A DNA stretch of 64,000 nucleotides from Hymenopus coronatus (taxonomy: Eukaryota > Arthropoda > Insecta > Mantodea > Hymenopodidae): contig CM060895.1 of assembly GCA_030762935.1 (NCBI GenBank), positions 41,592,001-41,656,000 on the forward strand, given 5' to 3'. This document shows positions 23,430 through 35,065 of this stretch, piece by piece. The position numbers and the translations under genes were made by a program. Each line of letters begins with the position of its first letter. The first letter of the stretch is position 1. The notes under the pieces are model-generated. The model did not search any database. It was given only the letters and a program-made list of their open reading frames with translations, and was not told the DNA's origin.

Positions 23430-24655
23430 TACAATGTACATAGTAAATAGAGAAAGTATTGTATTCCACTCAAAATTTGATACCGAAATTTCACCAGAAA
23501 TACCTGTTTTAGGGTCCTCTGATCCAAAAGAGAATTTTTAGAAAAATGTGTGTGTGTGTGCGCGCGCGCGCGCGTATGTGTATTTTTCTTCTGTGGATAG
23601 CATAACTCAGAAACAGAATGTTGGTTAATATACCAAACTCCGAAAATTTTAATTTTCTCAAAACTGCGTCTAACAATTTTGATTAACATATCTTATGTTT
23701 AATACCATTTTATGACAAACAAAATGTATGATTTGACTTTTCTGGGAATTTCATTTGAAGACCTCTTCATCGTAGATGAATTTGTATAACTTTTGTATAA
23801 TAGGTAAATGGTAAGAGAAACAAAAACTTACCAAGAAAAAAAAATAGATCTCTTTATAACACAATTTTTGTTGTAGAGTTAACCGTTTCCGAGATATTCC
23901 CCGTTATTGATGGCGATTGGGATTTAAGGTTAGGTTATCAGCACGCTTAGCATGAAACATTGGATTTAAAAGACAAGAGACACAAGCATGCTGAAAATAA
24001 TTGTCATGAAAACACCTAAAACAAGAGATAAAATCGAGAATAAACAAATTAAAACTATCAATGGAACAAGACTGGTGTCTGGAGAACTAAAACGAAACTG
24101 GGAGAGTTAAAGTCATCTGTGATAAAAGGTTACAAAACCATGAACTACCGTTCCATTAATATGTCTCAGGATAAAAGAAAATAAAAGCATATCCTGAGTG
24201 GTACAGAAAGTGAGGATAAACATTTAAAAATGTACACAAAGCACCAGGATCATCCGCCAAAACGTCGGAGAGGTTACCCAGCAGTCTTAGAGTGGTCTGT
24301 ATCTGTGCAAGAGCAACGCACTCTATCAACACATGTTGGACATTCCGTGTTGTTCGCTTCAGTTTTAAGTTACTTGAATTTTTCTCAAAACAGTCAACTT
24401 TCTTTTCAACTCTTTTGTTTGCTCTAATCATGCAAAGAGAACCGAATTTCAATTTTTCATATAGTGATTACCTTTTAAAGATTTAGGCTTAGCCTAGTGA
24501 ATTCCTTAATTTCCTGTTTACTTACACAGTAGCAAATAAGACAAATTCTGCAATGTTTACCTCGAACAGCATAATGCAGATAAAAGAATAATCTACGGCA
24601 AGTTACCTTTGTTTGCAGAACAGCAGAATAGCTCTCTAGCTGAATGGAATACATC
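23430..24655 (+). mobile_element. Unclassified TIR-like repeat UIR-A, copy 1 (interrupted)
   Basis: Shares a 0.75-0.8 kb body with copies at 26430, 36015, 39115, 40785, 41740 and 48820. It starts with 'agagaaagtattgYattcca...ttcgatacc' and ends with a 'gaatggaa' motif. It contains a GT/GC run at 23549-23574. Split by I-clade copy I-7. No ORF and no transposase were seen. Confidence 0.65.
23905..24355 (-). mobile_element. I-clade LINE 3' fragment inside UIR-A, copy I-7
   Basis: The - strand protein has VQHVLIECVALAQIQTTLRL then LADDPGAL (about 24225-24345), the C-terminal segment conserved in the other I copies. Below it lies the 3' UTR to 'gatggcgattggg' at about 23910. Flanks 'attccccgttatt' and 'attccgtgttgtt' look like a decayed target-site duplication in UIR-A sequence. 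Confidence 0.65.
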
Positions 24656-24656
24656 A

Positions 24657-24717
<61 letters not shown>

Positions 24718-25012
24718 TTTTTTTTTTTTTTTTTTATTTGACGTATTGCTTTCTGCAGAACATTTTTACGTTTTGTTTTAGCTTAATGCCCTTTAACCTG
24801 ATTGGTCACATCGGAAGATGAATGAAACCGTGAAATGATGCTCAAATGATCTCGGAGTCCATGGAGCTTAAAGTTACTGAACATTCGTCTTCCCAGGATA
24901 AGGGAAAACCCTGAAAAAAATTATCTGGGTAACTTTCCTTAAGCGAGATTCGAACTTGCGATCTGTTGAATGTGAAGCAGACACGCTACCACCCAATTTC
25001 ACCTTTGTTTAT
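24657..25012 (-). mobile_element. tRNA-derived SINE, family 2
   Basis: The - strand head (about 24940-25010) has a tRNA-like B-box (AAGTTCGAATC). The body carries 'gttttcccttatcctgggaag' and 'aggttaaagggcattaagct'. The tail on the + strand reads as a TTA repeat (24657-24716) plus poly-T (24717-24736). The same family occurs at 39428 (+), 44661 (-) and 45868 (-), with scraps at 16118 and 37905. Confidence 0.75.
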
Positions 25013-25034
25013 TAATACTCGGTCATCTCTGCAT

Positions 25035-25795
25035 AGCATAATTTTAATAGTAAAAGTTAAAGCAACTTTTTTTGCCTTCTGGTGGAACATTTTTCTATTT
25101 TACTCGTATTAGAATGCCATCTACATATATATTAAAAATAAACTCAGTGAAATGCTGCAGCCTCGTCTTATACATCGATTAATTGGAATGTCCTTAGTAT
25201 ATATTTCCTTTCCAATATCAATAATAATTGTGTATTTCTATCAATACCTTTAAATTAATTAGGTGGTTTGAAAGATTATATGTCAAAAGTATTTCCATTT
25301 ACTCAAAATGTCTTTCATATTCTATAGAGGACAAGTGAGTTGCCAAATTTAAGACAATTTTCAATTATCATTTTCAATGTAAATTTTGCAGTGGAATTCT
25401 AAAGCTTCTTCCATTATTAGAGGTTCTAATATATGTCTTAGTCTTTTATTTAGAATGTAACTATACCTTTAAGGTCAATTTCTCTATAATTTTGGCATTT
25501 ATTCATTTTTTTTTTTTGAAGATTAGAAACTACTTTTCCTGTAGAATTCAGGATTCTAATATTTCATAATTTATCCAAAACACTAATAAATTTAAACATT
25601 TATTATTTAATGATTGTCCACTATATGTTATCAGCTCTGCATCTATTTCATCTTCACCTGCTGCTTTTCACTTTTCTGTTTTTCATGTCCTTTAATGCAG
25701 CTTCTAGTTCTTCTGTTGTAAGCTGCGCATCTCATTTTCCTCATTCTCGATTTTCTTCCCCACCAGAGCGGTTTGTAATAGTTTATAAATAATTA
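25035..25795 (-). pseudogene. RTE-like LINE reverse transcriptase pseudogene
   Basis: Read downward on the - strand, with several shifts: TEELEAALKDMKNRK and AAGEDEIDAELITYSGQSLN (about 25600-25700), MNKCQNYREIDL (about 25480-25510), then a GCSIS-like catalytic block with FNIYVDGI near 25095-25150. This order (KA.GED.I.AEL..., CKNYR.I.L, RRGC..SP.LFN.Y) is that of an RTE-like LINE RT. Together with 22861-23220 it appears to be one old element split by UIR-A and a SINE. Confidence 0.5.
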
Positions 25796-26429
25796 TAATC
25801 TTATAGCTATATTAGAAATAGTAAAGGAAGTAAACTAACATTTGGTGTGATTCATTATAGTGATGCAACAACTGGCCACAGCTGCATTGGTATGTTGCAT
25901 TTATATAATTGTAGTATCAATGCCATGTTTTCTTCTGTATGATAAAGAATTTTGACAATGGAAAGTCCTATTTCTACATTAATTTGTTGTATGCTGTTAC
26001 TTCAACAATGCATAGTGGTACAGTCTGCTCTATATGTCTACGTGCCTTATACAAATAAACAGATGTGTTAGGGACAGAAAGGTGTTATTAACTGGCAGCT
26101 AGTATAACGTGAATAGGACATTTATTAACTTCGTTTCTATTAGTTACTAGAGCTGCACATAATGACACGAGCATTCAGTTGGAAGTATTAGGTACTATCT
26201 ATAAATCAGCACTGAAGGTTCAGTATCAATGTACTATATCGCACTGTACCTATACAAATCAGGAATCTAAATTAGTTGAAAATAATAAAACTATTACAAC
26301 TATTTGTAAATTTTCAGCCTGAGTTAGTTGAGGTATTCAAGCCTAAAATATTTTACTTAATAGCCAAATAGCTTGAGATATATTCACCTTCCAAAAATCT
26401 AAAAATCTTGTTTAATATATTACTCCGTC
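25796..26429. other. No gene seen
   Basis: AT-rich sequence with short frames only. No recognised repeat or splice-bounded exon. Confidence 0.5.
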
Positions 26430-27215
26430 TGTTAGTAATGTACAATGTACAAGGAGATACAGAAGGTATAATAGTCCACCAAAAACTCGATACCAAGATT
26501 TTGAGAAGCCCTGTATTCTAAAAAAGAATTTTGAGATAAAGGCTGTGTGTGCGTGTGTGCGCGCGTGTGCGCACACGCACACATAACTCAAAAACAAAGT
26601 CGGTTAAATACCACACCCCTAACAACCGTTTACATGGAACATTTTTCGAACATTTTGATTTGCCCATAATTGGCTGTAACAATTTTCATTATAACGTCAC
26701 ATCCTTAAGATATTTTTATTACATAGAAAATGTACATCTTGAATTTTTGGGGGGATAGCCTCTGAAGACCTATTTTGGCTGACTGTATAACTGGTAAACC
26801 ACAAGAGATAAACAATCTTACAACACAAAAAGTATAGAGCTTGTTAAACCACACAGTTAATGGCACATTTTTTTTTTTTTTTTTTTTTTTTTTTGTGAAC
26901 CATTTCTGAGTCATTCTTTGTTACAATTTTAAACTATTTCAAGTTTTCTCAAATAGGAATCTATCTTTCTTTTCATATCTCTTTGGCTTTTCCCTGCCTT
27001 GGAAAGAGAACTGAATTTCAATGGCAAATATATAGTATCACTTTAATCTAATGTATACCCTTATTTTCAGTCTACTTATAAGGAACTAAGTAATAAGGCA
27101 ATCTTTGGTAATGTTTGTCTACATTAACCCAATGTAGACAAAAGAATAATGCTTTGTAAGAATTGTTTGTTTGCAAAACAGAGAAAGTTATGCGAATGGA
27201 ACATCAGATTATTTT
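26430..27215 (+). mobile_element. UIR-A repeat, copy 2
   Basis: Contains the family landmarks 'gtccaccaaaaactcgatacc' at about 26477 and the poly-T at 26870-26894, and ends with 'agagaaagttatgcgaatgg' at about 27179-27198. A GT/GC-rich palindromic run lies at 26543-26583. Non-coding. Confidence 0.65.
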
Positions 27216-27439
27216 GTTACGAATTTCTCATTTCATGTACAAGTGCTTCCAAATATCTCATTGAAATTGTCAATTATTAATAAAGAACCTCCAGCATACA
27301 TGTATTTTATTTACCCCATATTATTCCTATAATGATTCAATGAAATCTATGAAGCTTCAGACACAAATTAATATTTTGAGACACCCCAACTCCAGAAAAA
27401 AACACACTTAGAAACTGCTTCCTCTGTTCTACATACACA

Positions 27440-27636
27440 AGCTTTTTTATGCTGCTTAATGCCCGGTTTTATTATATGCGGCACCGCAGACAATGGCACT
27501 GATGATGCATAGAATGAAGATGGAGCACTGGTGGAATGCGATGGCAGGGGAAACCAAAGGACCCAGAGAAAACCCGCCCCTGCACTGCTTTGTCCACTAC
27601 AGAATGCCAGATGTAGTTGCCTGGGATCGATATGGA
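27440..27636 (-). mobile_element. tRNA-derived SINE, family 3, headless fragment
   Basis: Matches the body of the SINE at 62944-63177: 'ggagcaYYggtggaatgcga', 'ggggaaaccR', 'agagaaaacccgcccc'. The tRNA head is lost where SINE family 1 joins at about 27637. Confidence 0.65.
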
Positions 27637-27835
27637 AATGGAGTTTTATTTATGGACGCTCTTTAACTACTGTGGTTCTCAGCGTCCCATTCTATACTGG
27701 TTGTGAAACAGCGCAATTTTGCTCTGAGGTCTCTTTATCAGGCTTGAGGTTCTTTTACAAGCCATAAATCTACAAGGGACCAACGGCTTTACTTCCCTTC
27801 CGAAGGAAGCCATGCCTCCACCGGGTTTGAACTCG
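27637..27835 (-). mobile_element. tRNA-derived SINE, family 1, internally deleted
   Basis: Carries the family tail, body and GGAAGGGAAG palindrome (about 27790-27812). About 25 bases between the palindrome and the B-box, and most of the tRNA head, are missing. Confidence 0.7.
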
Positions 27836-27841
27836 GGTACA

Positions 27842-28765
27842 TGAAATGATGATGATGGTTGATATTTAGGGGGGGGTCAACTACAATGGCCATTAGCACC
27901 CTTATAAAAACAAGGTCCACCAAATACAGCACAGCTAAAGCCATGCAAGATCAAATCGATAAAATAAAGGGAAAGTTATAATATCCAGGGAATAAAAATA
28001 CTCATCCGAAAGCCACATATCAACCCAAAACTGAATAAAACGGGAGCAAACACAATAGAAACAGAAACTAAGAAGTAGACCCTGGGTTAAAAGAACTACG
28101 GATAAAATTTTTAAAATCCAATATAGACAGTTCCTTAAAACTGTCAGGATAAAAGAAATAAAATCTAAATTCCTGTAGAGCATGTAGCTTCAGATAAAAT
28201 GTATAAAACCTTCTCTACCCCTCTGTGGTCATCGGCAAGAACCTCCTCGAGGGAGACCGCCAGCTGCAAAGAGGAACGAAGAGCTGCTAGAGCAAAGCAC
28301 TCTAGCAGCACATACCGCACACACAGTCGGAAGACCCTATAGAGTTTAATAAATGTATAGATTATTTGGGTTAATAAATCATTTAAATTATTGTAAAATT
28401 TATTTGATTGGGGTGATTAAAAGATAAATAAAACTCTTTTTAAGATTTAATATAATGATTAGTTGAATGATCCATTGATAGTGATTAAAAGATTAAATTA
28501 CCTTAGGGATAACAGCATAATTTTTTTAAGAGTTCTTATTGAAAGAAAAAATTGTGACCTCGATGTTGGATTAAGAGCGGCAGATGGAAGCCGGTTCTTT
28601 CTTAAAAATGCGGCTATGTGTAAAAATACAGTGACAGATCCGCAAACGAGCCAATATCACCCTCTCCTGACAAGATATACGCGAGGAGGTTACCAGTGTA
28701 CAGGGAGATTCTTTACTTCTCTGAGTGTTTTGCCGCGGAGAGACGCCCACTCAGCCTGCCAGCAG
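27842..28765 (-). mobile_element. I-clade LINE 3' region carrying a NUMT, copy I-8
   Basis: GAT triplets at 27844-27852 mark the 3' tail. The 3' UTR follows up to about 28200, then the C-terminal segment ('accgccagctgcaaagaggaacg', about 28245) to 28329. After the mitochondrial segment (28330-28576) the I sequence resumes with the CCHC region ('cggctatgtgtaaaaataca', about 28610) to about 28765. The mitochondrial insert therefore landed in an existing I copy. Confidence 0.8.
28330..28576 (+). pseudogene. NUMT: fragment of mitochondrial 16S rRNA
   Basis: About 247 bases match the conserved 3' domain of insect mitochondrial large-subunit rRNA in sense orientation. Landmarks are 'gaagaccctatagag' (28330-28344), 'gattggggtgattaaaaga' (about 28408-28426), 'attaccttagggataacagc' (about 28497-28516) and 'gacctcgatgttggattaag' (28556-28575). 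Both ends break inside I-clade LINE sequence, so it is a nuclear copy, not organelle contamination. Small changes, such as 'aacagcataa' where the conserved form has 'aacagcgtaa' and 'attgtgacc' for 'attgcgacc', fit a neutral pseudogene. Confidence 0.92.
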
Positions 28766-28767
28766 AC

Positions 28768-30095
28768 TGATCATGATTCGTGAGGTTTAAGGGCGATCAA
28801 CTACGGATTCATCAGCGCCCTTGTCTAAAACTGTGTTAAAACCAAAAGATAAAAGTGATGAAATTCAATGGGATTGATGGCCAAAATTCAAGATAAAATC
28901 AAACGGAATTAGAACTACCTATGGGGACAACCATAGGAGGGACCCAAAACTAGTTTTTTTTTTAAAGCGGAACTAAAAAGTAGGCAATAAAAGCAAACCC
29001 CATTTCCTAAAACGCACATGTGTTAAAATCTAAAAATCACAGCTACCAAAGCTGAATCAGGTCACAATAAATAAAAAGCTTAGATCCTGATAGTAAAAGG
29101 CAAGTGCGATAAATAGGTAAAAATCCTATTTACGGCACCATTATCCGCCAGGATTTCGTTAAAACTGTAGGACAGCTGCTCGTACAGGTGCTAAAAGAGA
29201 ACAAACACTGTAGCAACAAATGGCGGACCGTCAAATTTTACGTGCACTGCGGACAGGTAGGGGCAGGCTCCTTTCTCCATAGGTAGCTGATTGTAAAAAT
29301 ACAGGGGCCAGATGCGTGCAAAATGTGGAGGGTATCCTGAATACGCTGTACGAAAGGAGTTAGCTGTACAACTCACGGATGCTCTGAAGGGAACTGAGGG
29401 GATCACTCAGTAGAAGGCAGTCACCCACATTACGACGGCGATCATGGAGAAGGGCTCGGAGTAATGCACAGAGCTCTGCAGAATAAATGGATGTGCCACT
29501 AGGCAAACCGAACATATACCGTTCGGTCCCAGTAACAAAAGCACATCCAACACGTCGTTGCCCTTACTTCCATCGGTGTATATACAAATGCGGCCACTGT
29601 ATTTTGATATCAATTCTAAAAGAAAAGAAGAAAAAAAAAGGGGGGGGAAAGGCACGGTTACTAGCCACAGGCGTAGCAGATTTCCCATAGCCGGGCATCC
29701 AAAGACAACGTGGCAATGCAGACACGGCTTTGATCTCGAGCAGGAAAGCCTTACCCTCAGAAGATGTTGCAACATTTGGACGTGGATACCATCTGGACCA
29801 TGTGCAAAAGTCCATGAAGATAAAAGTACATGTTCTAGCTCTGCTATGGTGATAAAACGATTGTAATCTTCAAGGTTTCCGGAAAGAAAGGAGAACCCTT
29901 GAGATTCCACCTGTGCCTTATAATCAAGAAACTCAGGGGAATAATTGTCTGAGCTAGACACCTGAGCGAAAGTAATACCTAAAGTGTTCGCCAAGTCCAA
30001 AACGTCAACAATTCCAGCAGGTGTTTGGAGACCCGCGATTGGCAGATGGGTCGATTTACCGGCAACACGCCTCAACTTATCCCATACGACGGAGG
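28768..30095 (-). pseudogene. I-clade LINE with the RT core deleted, copy I-9
   Basis: The 3' end is at about 28768. A - strand frame of 222 codons runs 30075-29407: PIAGLQTPAGIVDVLDLANT, SSDNYSPEFLDYKAQVESQG and GPDGIHVQMLQHLL (the region just before the RT palm), then directly ICIYTDGSKG (RNase H start, about 29560-29590). All RT catalytic blocks are missing. Because the frame stays open across the junction, it is either a precise in-frame deletion or chance. The RNase H part then shifts. A 'gaaaaaaaaag/ggggggg' run lies at 29627-29647 at the joint. Confidence 0.75.
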
Positions 30096-31301
30096 AAGGA
30101 TGATGATTGGTGTTTAAAGGCGCTCAACTGCTAAGGTCACTAGGCCCCTGAGAAAGGAAAACCTATGCTAAACCCAGATATAAAAAGCACCACGACATTA
30201 AAACTCAAAATCTTGGTCAACAAACAGAAGTAAATAAAACTCCAATAAAATCAATGGAAGAATAAAATAGTCAAAGTGGCAGATTAAAACCTCGGGAAAC
30301 ACAATCATTAAAAGCGCAAACCAGAGTTTAAGCTTTAAAAAACAATAGATGGAACGGTTATGAGCAGAATTAAAACCACAGCCACCGGGCATGGGTGCCG
30401 GTGACAAAAATTAAAAATACAATTAAAAGTAAAAGCTTGACTTACCGCTCCATTGTCAGCCGTCAAACAAAATAAAAGCCATTAAAACTAGATTGGTAAA
30501 GCAAATGTCATTTGGGATAACATTTTAAAAACCTTCTCCACCGCTCCGAGATCATCGATCAGGACACCCGAATGCCTGGCCGGCAGTTGCAGAGTGGCTC
30601 GTACTGGTGCTAGACGAGCACACTCTGCCAAGACATAACTGACTGAAAAGACTTTACTAAAGAGGGGACAAGCATGTGGAGGTTCCTTCTTAAAAATGTG
30701 GCTATGACTAAAAATACAGTGGCCAATACATAATTTAGCTAAAACAACTTCCTCATGACGCGACATAGGCGTGAGATAGTCACCAAGTGTATAGCGAGCT
30801 CCTTCACCTACTTAAGCTTGTTGCTGCGAAGAGTGGACCACTCTCCATGCCCGCTCGAAATTAACGCTCTTCGTACACCAAGTTTAATATCTTCAGCCGT
30901 GACAAAGGTATTGGTAACGCTGGGCGTATCGGTTGCCTTCTTTGCCGTCAAATCCGCCAGTTCATTTACCCGGGAAGCCAACGTGTCCAGGAACCCAGGC
31001 GCACTCCGCATTTACACCCAAAGTATGCAAAATGAGGATGTCCTGAATGCGCTGCACTAGAGCATAGTAATTGTACAGTTCACGAAGTGTACTAAGGGAA
31101 TCACTCAGAATAAGGCAATCACCAAAGTTTCGACGGCGAATATACAGAAAGGCGCGATAGCATACAGCTCTGCAGAATAAACTGAAGTGCTACTGGGCAA
31201 ACCAAAGTAAATGGTTCGGTTCCAGTAACAAAGGCACATCCAACACTCATGTGTCTGTGTATACACACGTGTGTTTGTGAGTGCGGCCACTGTATTTTGA
31301 T

Positions 31302-31346
<45 letters not shown>

Positions 31347-33707
31347 AGAACGGATATTAAACATAGAATTAGAAGATTTCGCGTATGCCGTCATCCCAAG
31401 ATCTGCGTGGGAGAAAGCACGTAACCAACGTGGGTGAACCCTCTGCCCCTTTGGAAACATGTGCGGTATTTCAAGACCGTGCGTTTGAAACAGTTTCCTG
31501 CAGGTGTTGGACTACGAAAGAGGTTTCTATACCGGTTGTACAATGCAGAATTAAAAGAGGGAGTAAACGATGGATGCACAGATATGTATTTGAGGCTAGA
31601 GACACAGATAGGACATCCCTGCGATATCGCAGACGGGGTTCGGCAGATTCGGCGTAGAGGCTCACAACTGGGCTACGTGGAAACGTTCCAACAGACACGC
31701 GGATGCCCCGATTGTGAATAGTATCTGACTTTCTCATCACATATGGGCGTGCTGAACAGTAAACAATACATCCATAGTTAACATTGATCAGATCAGTGCA
31801 CGATAAAGACGCAGCAGTACTGTCCGATCTGCACCCCAAGATTTGCCACTTAGTATCCGTAAAATATTCAGAGAACGGTCACACCGCGCTTTAAACAGTG
31901 CTACATGAAGTGACCAGCATAGTTTCCGATCAAATTTCAACCCCGGGAATATCGTCTGAGCTGCGAAGGGATCCGCAAAATATTCAGAGAACGGTCACAC
32001 AGCGCTTTAAGCTGTGCTACATGAGGTGACCAGCATAGTTTCCGATCAAATATCGACCTCAGGAATCTCATCTGAGCTGCGAAGGGAAGTAATTCTGCCC
32101 CGAGATGAAGAGTAGTTGCCATTTGTCATCTTCGGCGCCAGAAATAAACGCAACTGTCTCCTCAGGTGAGAAACGGAAGTCGTTTTTCGAGCTCAATTAG
32201 AGAGATTATTCAAAAATCGGTGAAGGCGGTTTCCCAAAAACGGCGTACGCTGAGAAGTACTAAAGATGGTGAAGTCGTCCACAAACAAACAGGACGAGAC
32301 GCCTGGGTGAACACATTGCGATATGGAATTCATCGCTATAGCAAACAGCGTCACACTTAGTACCGCGCCCAGCGGCACTCCGTTCTCGTCAATAAAATGG
32401 TTAGAAAGCACAGCCGACCCTTACTCAGAAAATACGGTCCCCCATAAAGTCCTGAATGAACAACGGTAGGAGTCGTAAAGGATCGTAAAATCCCTGCCCA
32501 CCAACACGTATCATAAGCCTTCTCGAGGTTAAAGAAGATCCAAACAGACTGACAATTATGAAGAAAGCCGTTCATTTTCTGTATCGATAGTGACACAAGG
32601 TAGTCAACCGCTGAACAACATCTTCGAAAACCACATTGGGTGTTGGTCAGAAAATTCCGGGATTCCAGCCACCACACCAACCGTAATTTGAGCATATGTT
32701 CCATCACCTTGCAGAGGCAACTGGTGAGGGAAGTAGCACGGTAACTGGAAGGAAGGTGACGGTCTTTTCCAGGTTTCAAAATAGGAATGATGGTGGCCTC
32801 CCGCCACTGAGCTTTGTAAGACATTTATCCAGATACGATTATAGACCTGGAGCAGGAAACCCTTAGCTTCAGGATAGAGCTGTTGCAACATTTGAACCTG
32901 GATACCGTCTGAACCTGGTGCAGAGTTTCGCGAAGATGAAAGTGCATGGTCTAGCTCCGTCATGGTGGAAAGGCGATTGTAATCTTCAAGGTTTCCAGAG
33001 CGGAAGGCAAACCCCTGCGATTCCACCTGAGCCGTAACTGGAAGAAACTCAGGGGAATAGTTCTCTGAGCTAGATACTTCAACGAAAGCACTGCCAAGAG
33101 TATTAGCCACCTCCAACGTATCAACCACAGTGCCGGCAAGTGTCTTCACACCTTATATCGGCATATGGGTCGCTTCACCGGCCACACGGCTTAACTTATC
33201 CCATAAAACAGAGGAAGGGGTATGTCGAGTAAAAGGTGCTAAAAAGTTGTTCCATGATGTCTTCTTGCTATCCTAAATAATTTTCCTAGATTGGGCACGC
33301 TCCCAGTGCTCCCCACCCACAACGGAGCCCAACAAGTTGTCACCCCACTGGGGTGATAGGGCTAGACATGGTATATAGCTGGCGCGCCGTCCCACACACT
33401 CTGGAGTTTGGAATAATACCTAGTCCCGGCCGATTGACTAAGGGTAGGTTAGTCCTTAGCCTCCCATTTAGACGAATCAGAAACCAAAGTGGTGTATTCG
33501 GTTGCGTACCCTCCCAGTTACTGAAGAACAGAGACCGAGTCCCCCTGAATCCAAAAAAAGCATTTTTACAAAAAGGTCCGTTTGCGCGTGTGTGTGTCAT
33601 TTTGATCTACTGACTCCCTCACCGCGCAAAGATTGCCCACAGAGGGAGTCAAGGTTGGCTCGCGATCCCGGGTGCGCAAAACCCGTACCTACCGTAGTAG
33701 GCCCCTG
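30096..33707 (-). mobile_element. I-clade LINE with both ends but internal deletion, copy I-10
   Basis: The 3' end is at about 30096 and the 5' terminus CAGGGGC at 33707. Between them, on the - strand: 5' UTR (33308-33707), then a jump directly to the linker after the endonuclease (about 33300), the RT (33150-32150), the RT-RNase H linker, RNase H (31290-30800) and the C-terminal CCHC (30750-30500). ORF1 and the endonuclease, about 2.5 kb in other copies, are gone. A 116-base tandem duplication lies at about 31857-32088, and a 36-base A run at 31310-31345. Confidence 0.8.
32150..33149 (-). pseudogene. I-clade reverse transcriptase pseudogene (in copy I-10)
   Basis: - strand: SSENYSPEFLPVTAQVESQG (about 33040-33090), APGSDGIQVQMLQQL (about 32880-32925), TIIPILKPGKDRHLPSSYRA (about 32735-32795), TSCLCKVMEHML, TQCGFRRCCSAVDYL (about 32590-32640), FFNLEKAYDTCWWAGIL (about 32500-32550), then ENGVPLGAVLSVTLFAIAMN (about 32335-32390) and FVDDFTIF (about 32260-32285), the YADD-equivalent motif. 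Shifts near 32604 and 32400 and several stops inactivate it. The best-preserved RT of the family in the window. Confidence 0.75.
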
Positions 33708-34904
33708 CGTTGGCAGAATGGGCCGTTGAACATGATCTCGTTATTTTAAATGATGGGGATATGCCTACTTTTGAATGTCATTGTAGATTCTCATCTATAG
33801 ATCTCACAATGTGTAGTCAGGATCTTGGGTGCCCGGTAAAGAGCTGGCGTGTGAGAGATGAAAACTTAAGCTACCATATACAGTATCATCTCTACAGCAT
33901 TAATGTAGGTCTAAGCCTTAGGTATACAAGGAAGAAAAGCGAGACCAGCTCTCAGCGCATCTCGAAGAACAAATCTGTTCCTGTCTTCTCCATCTGACGT
34001 ATGGGATAGATCAACTATATATAAAGCCTGTAATTTTGTTCCTTCTAGGAAATACTTCCATGCTCGACGAAAAGTTACGTACTGGGGGAATGACGAAATT
34101 GCATATCTGCGGAAGCAGTGCGCTATGACCAAACGATTTATCACTATACTTAACAGACGCACTGCAGGCAATGGACCAAAAGCCGGGAAAGCCAGTGGTT
34201 TGGATCGAATCCCTGCAGAGGTTGTGAACATCCTTGCGACACGGAAATCAGAGTTACTTCAAGAACTTTTAAATTCTATTCTACGTTTATTGAGTTGCTG
34301 AGTAAGTGGAAACTTGCGAAACCCATTCTTATTGAAAAACCAAGTAAATCAAGAGGCTGTAAGTCTTATAGACCTATCTGTCTACTGGATGTTTTGTGTC
34401 CACCTTTAGACCATATTGGCGATTAATTGCGGAAATAGAAAGCGGAGGTTTCTGCCATCAATTTGGTTTTTGGCAAGGGTTATCGATCATGGATTCAATC
34501 CAAGGTGTAGTAAATTTTGTAACGGATGCCAAGGCATTTCTACTTTTTATGTGGTATTGCTGACCAAAGATGTTAAGAAAACATTTAACTCGGCACCTTC
34601 GAAAGGTATAATCGATAAGTTCAGGCGGAGCCGCACAGCACCAACCTCATCAAAATTAAATGTAGTTATCTCTACAAAAGGATGATTTTGGTGGGTGATA
34701 TTCAACATCTGGACTCCAGCCGTGAAAGCCTACGTTCTCTCATCTGGATATGACTTGCGGAATACCTCAAGGCTCAGTTTTGGAACGTACTCTATGAAAT
34801 ATTTATTATGATGTATTCCCAGTGCAGTTGCCGATGGGCCCACCATCTATTGGATACACCGATGACTTGGCGCTTCTTGTGTCTGGGGAATCCAGAAAAG
34901 AGAT
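33708..34904 (+). pseudogene. R1-clade LINE fragment (endonuclease end to RT), copy B2
   Basis: + strand: LAEWAVEHDLVILNDGDMPTF (about 33706-33767) with SSIDLTMCS is the end of an R1 APE endonuclease. AGKASGLDRIPAEVVNIL (about 34175-34230) opens the RT. A degraded remainder follows to a PQGS..-like block near 34760 and a YTDDLALLVSG-like stretch near 34855-34885 (YADD box). Many stops and shifts. It begins exactly at the 5' end of I-10 and is cut at 34905 by another I 3' end. It resembles B1 more than copy A in content. Confidence 0.6.
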
Positions 34905-35065
34905 GGATAATGATGATGATAATGGTTGAAGTTTAGGGACGCACAACACGCGCTATTGTGCAGAGTTAAAGTTCCCCATGTTTCCAATTTTCCATTCTAT
35001 TGAGTAATATTTCAATTACAGACTTGGAAGCTAATCCCAATCGACGGTCCGTGAAATAAAGTAAA
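34905..35065 (-). mobile_element. I-clade LINE 3'-end fragment, copy I-11
   Basis: GAT/AAT triplets at 34907-34924 are followed by the family's terminal block ('gttgaagtttagggacgcac') and some 3' UTR. The upper limit is uncertain. Confidence 0.5.

Noticed and set aside
24609..24821. Open frame with a long Tyr/Phe run
   Set aside because: It is translation of the TTA repeat and poly-T tail of a SINE.
33310..33707. Independent gene in the GC-rich 5' block shared by three loci
   Set aside because: The block is the I-clade 5' UTR: at 8.4 and 19.1 kb it leads straight into ORF1.
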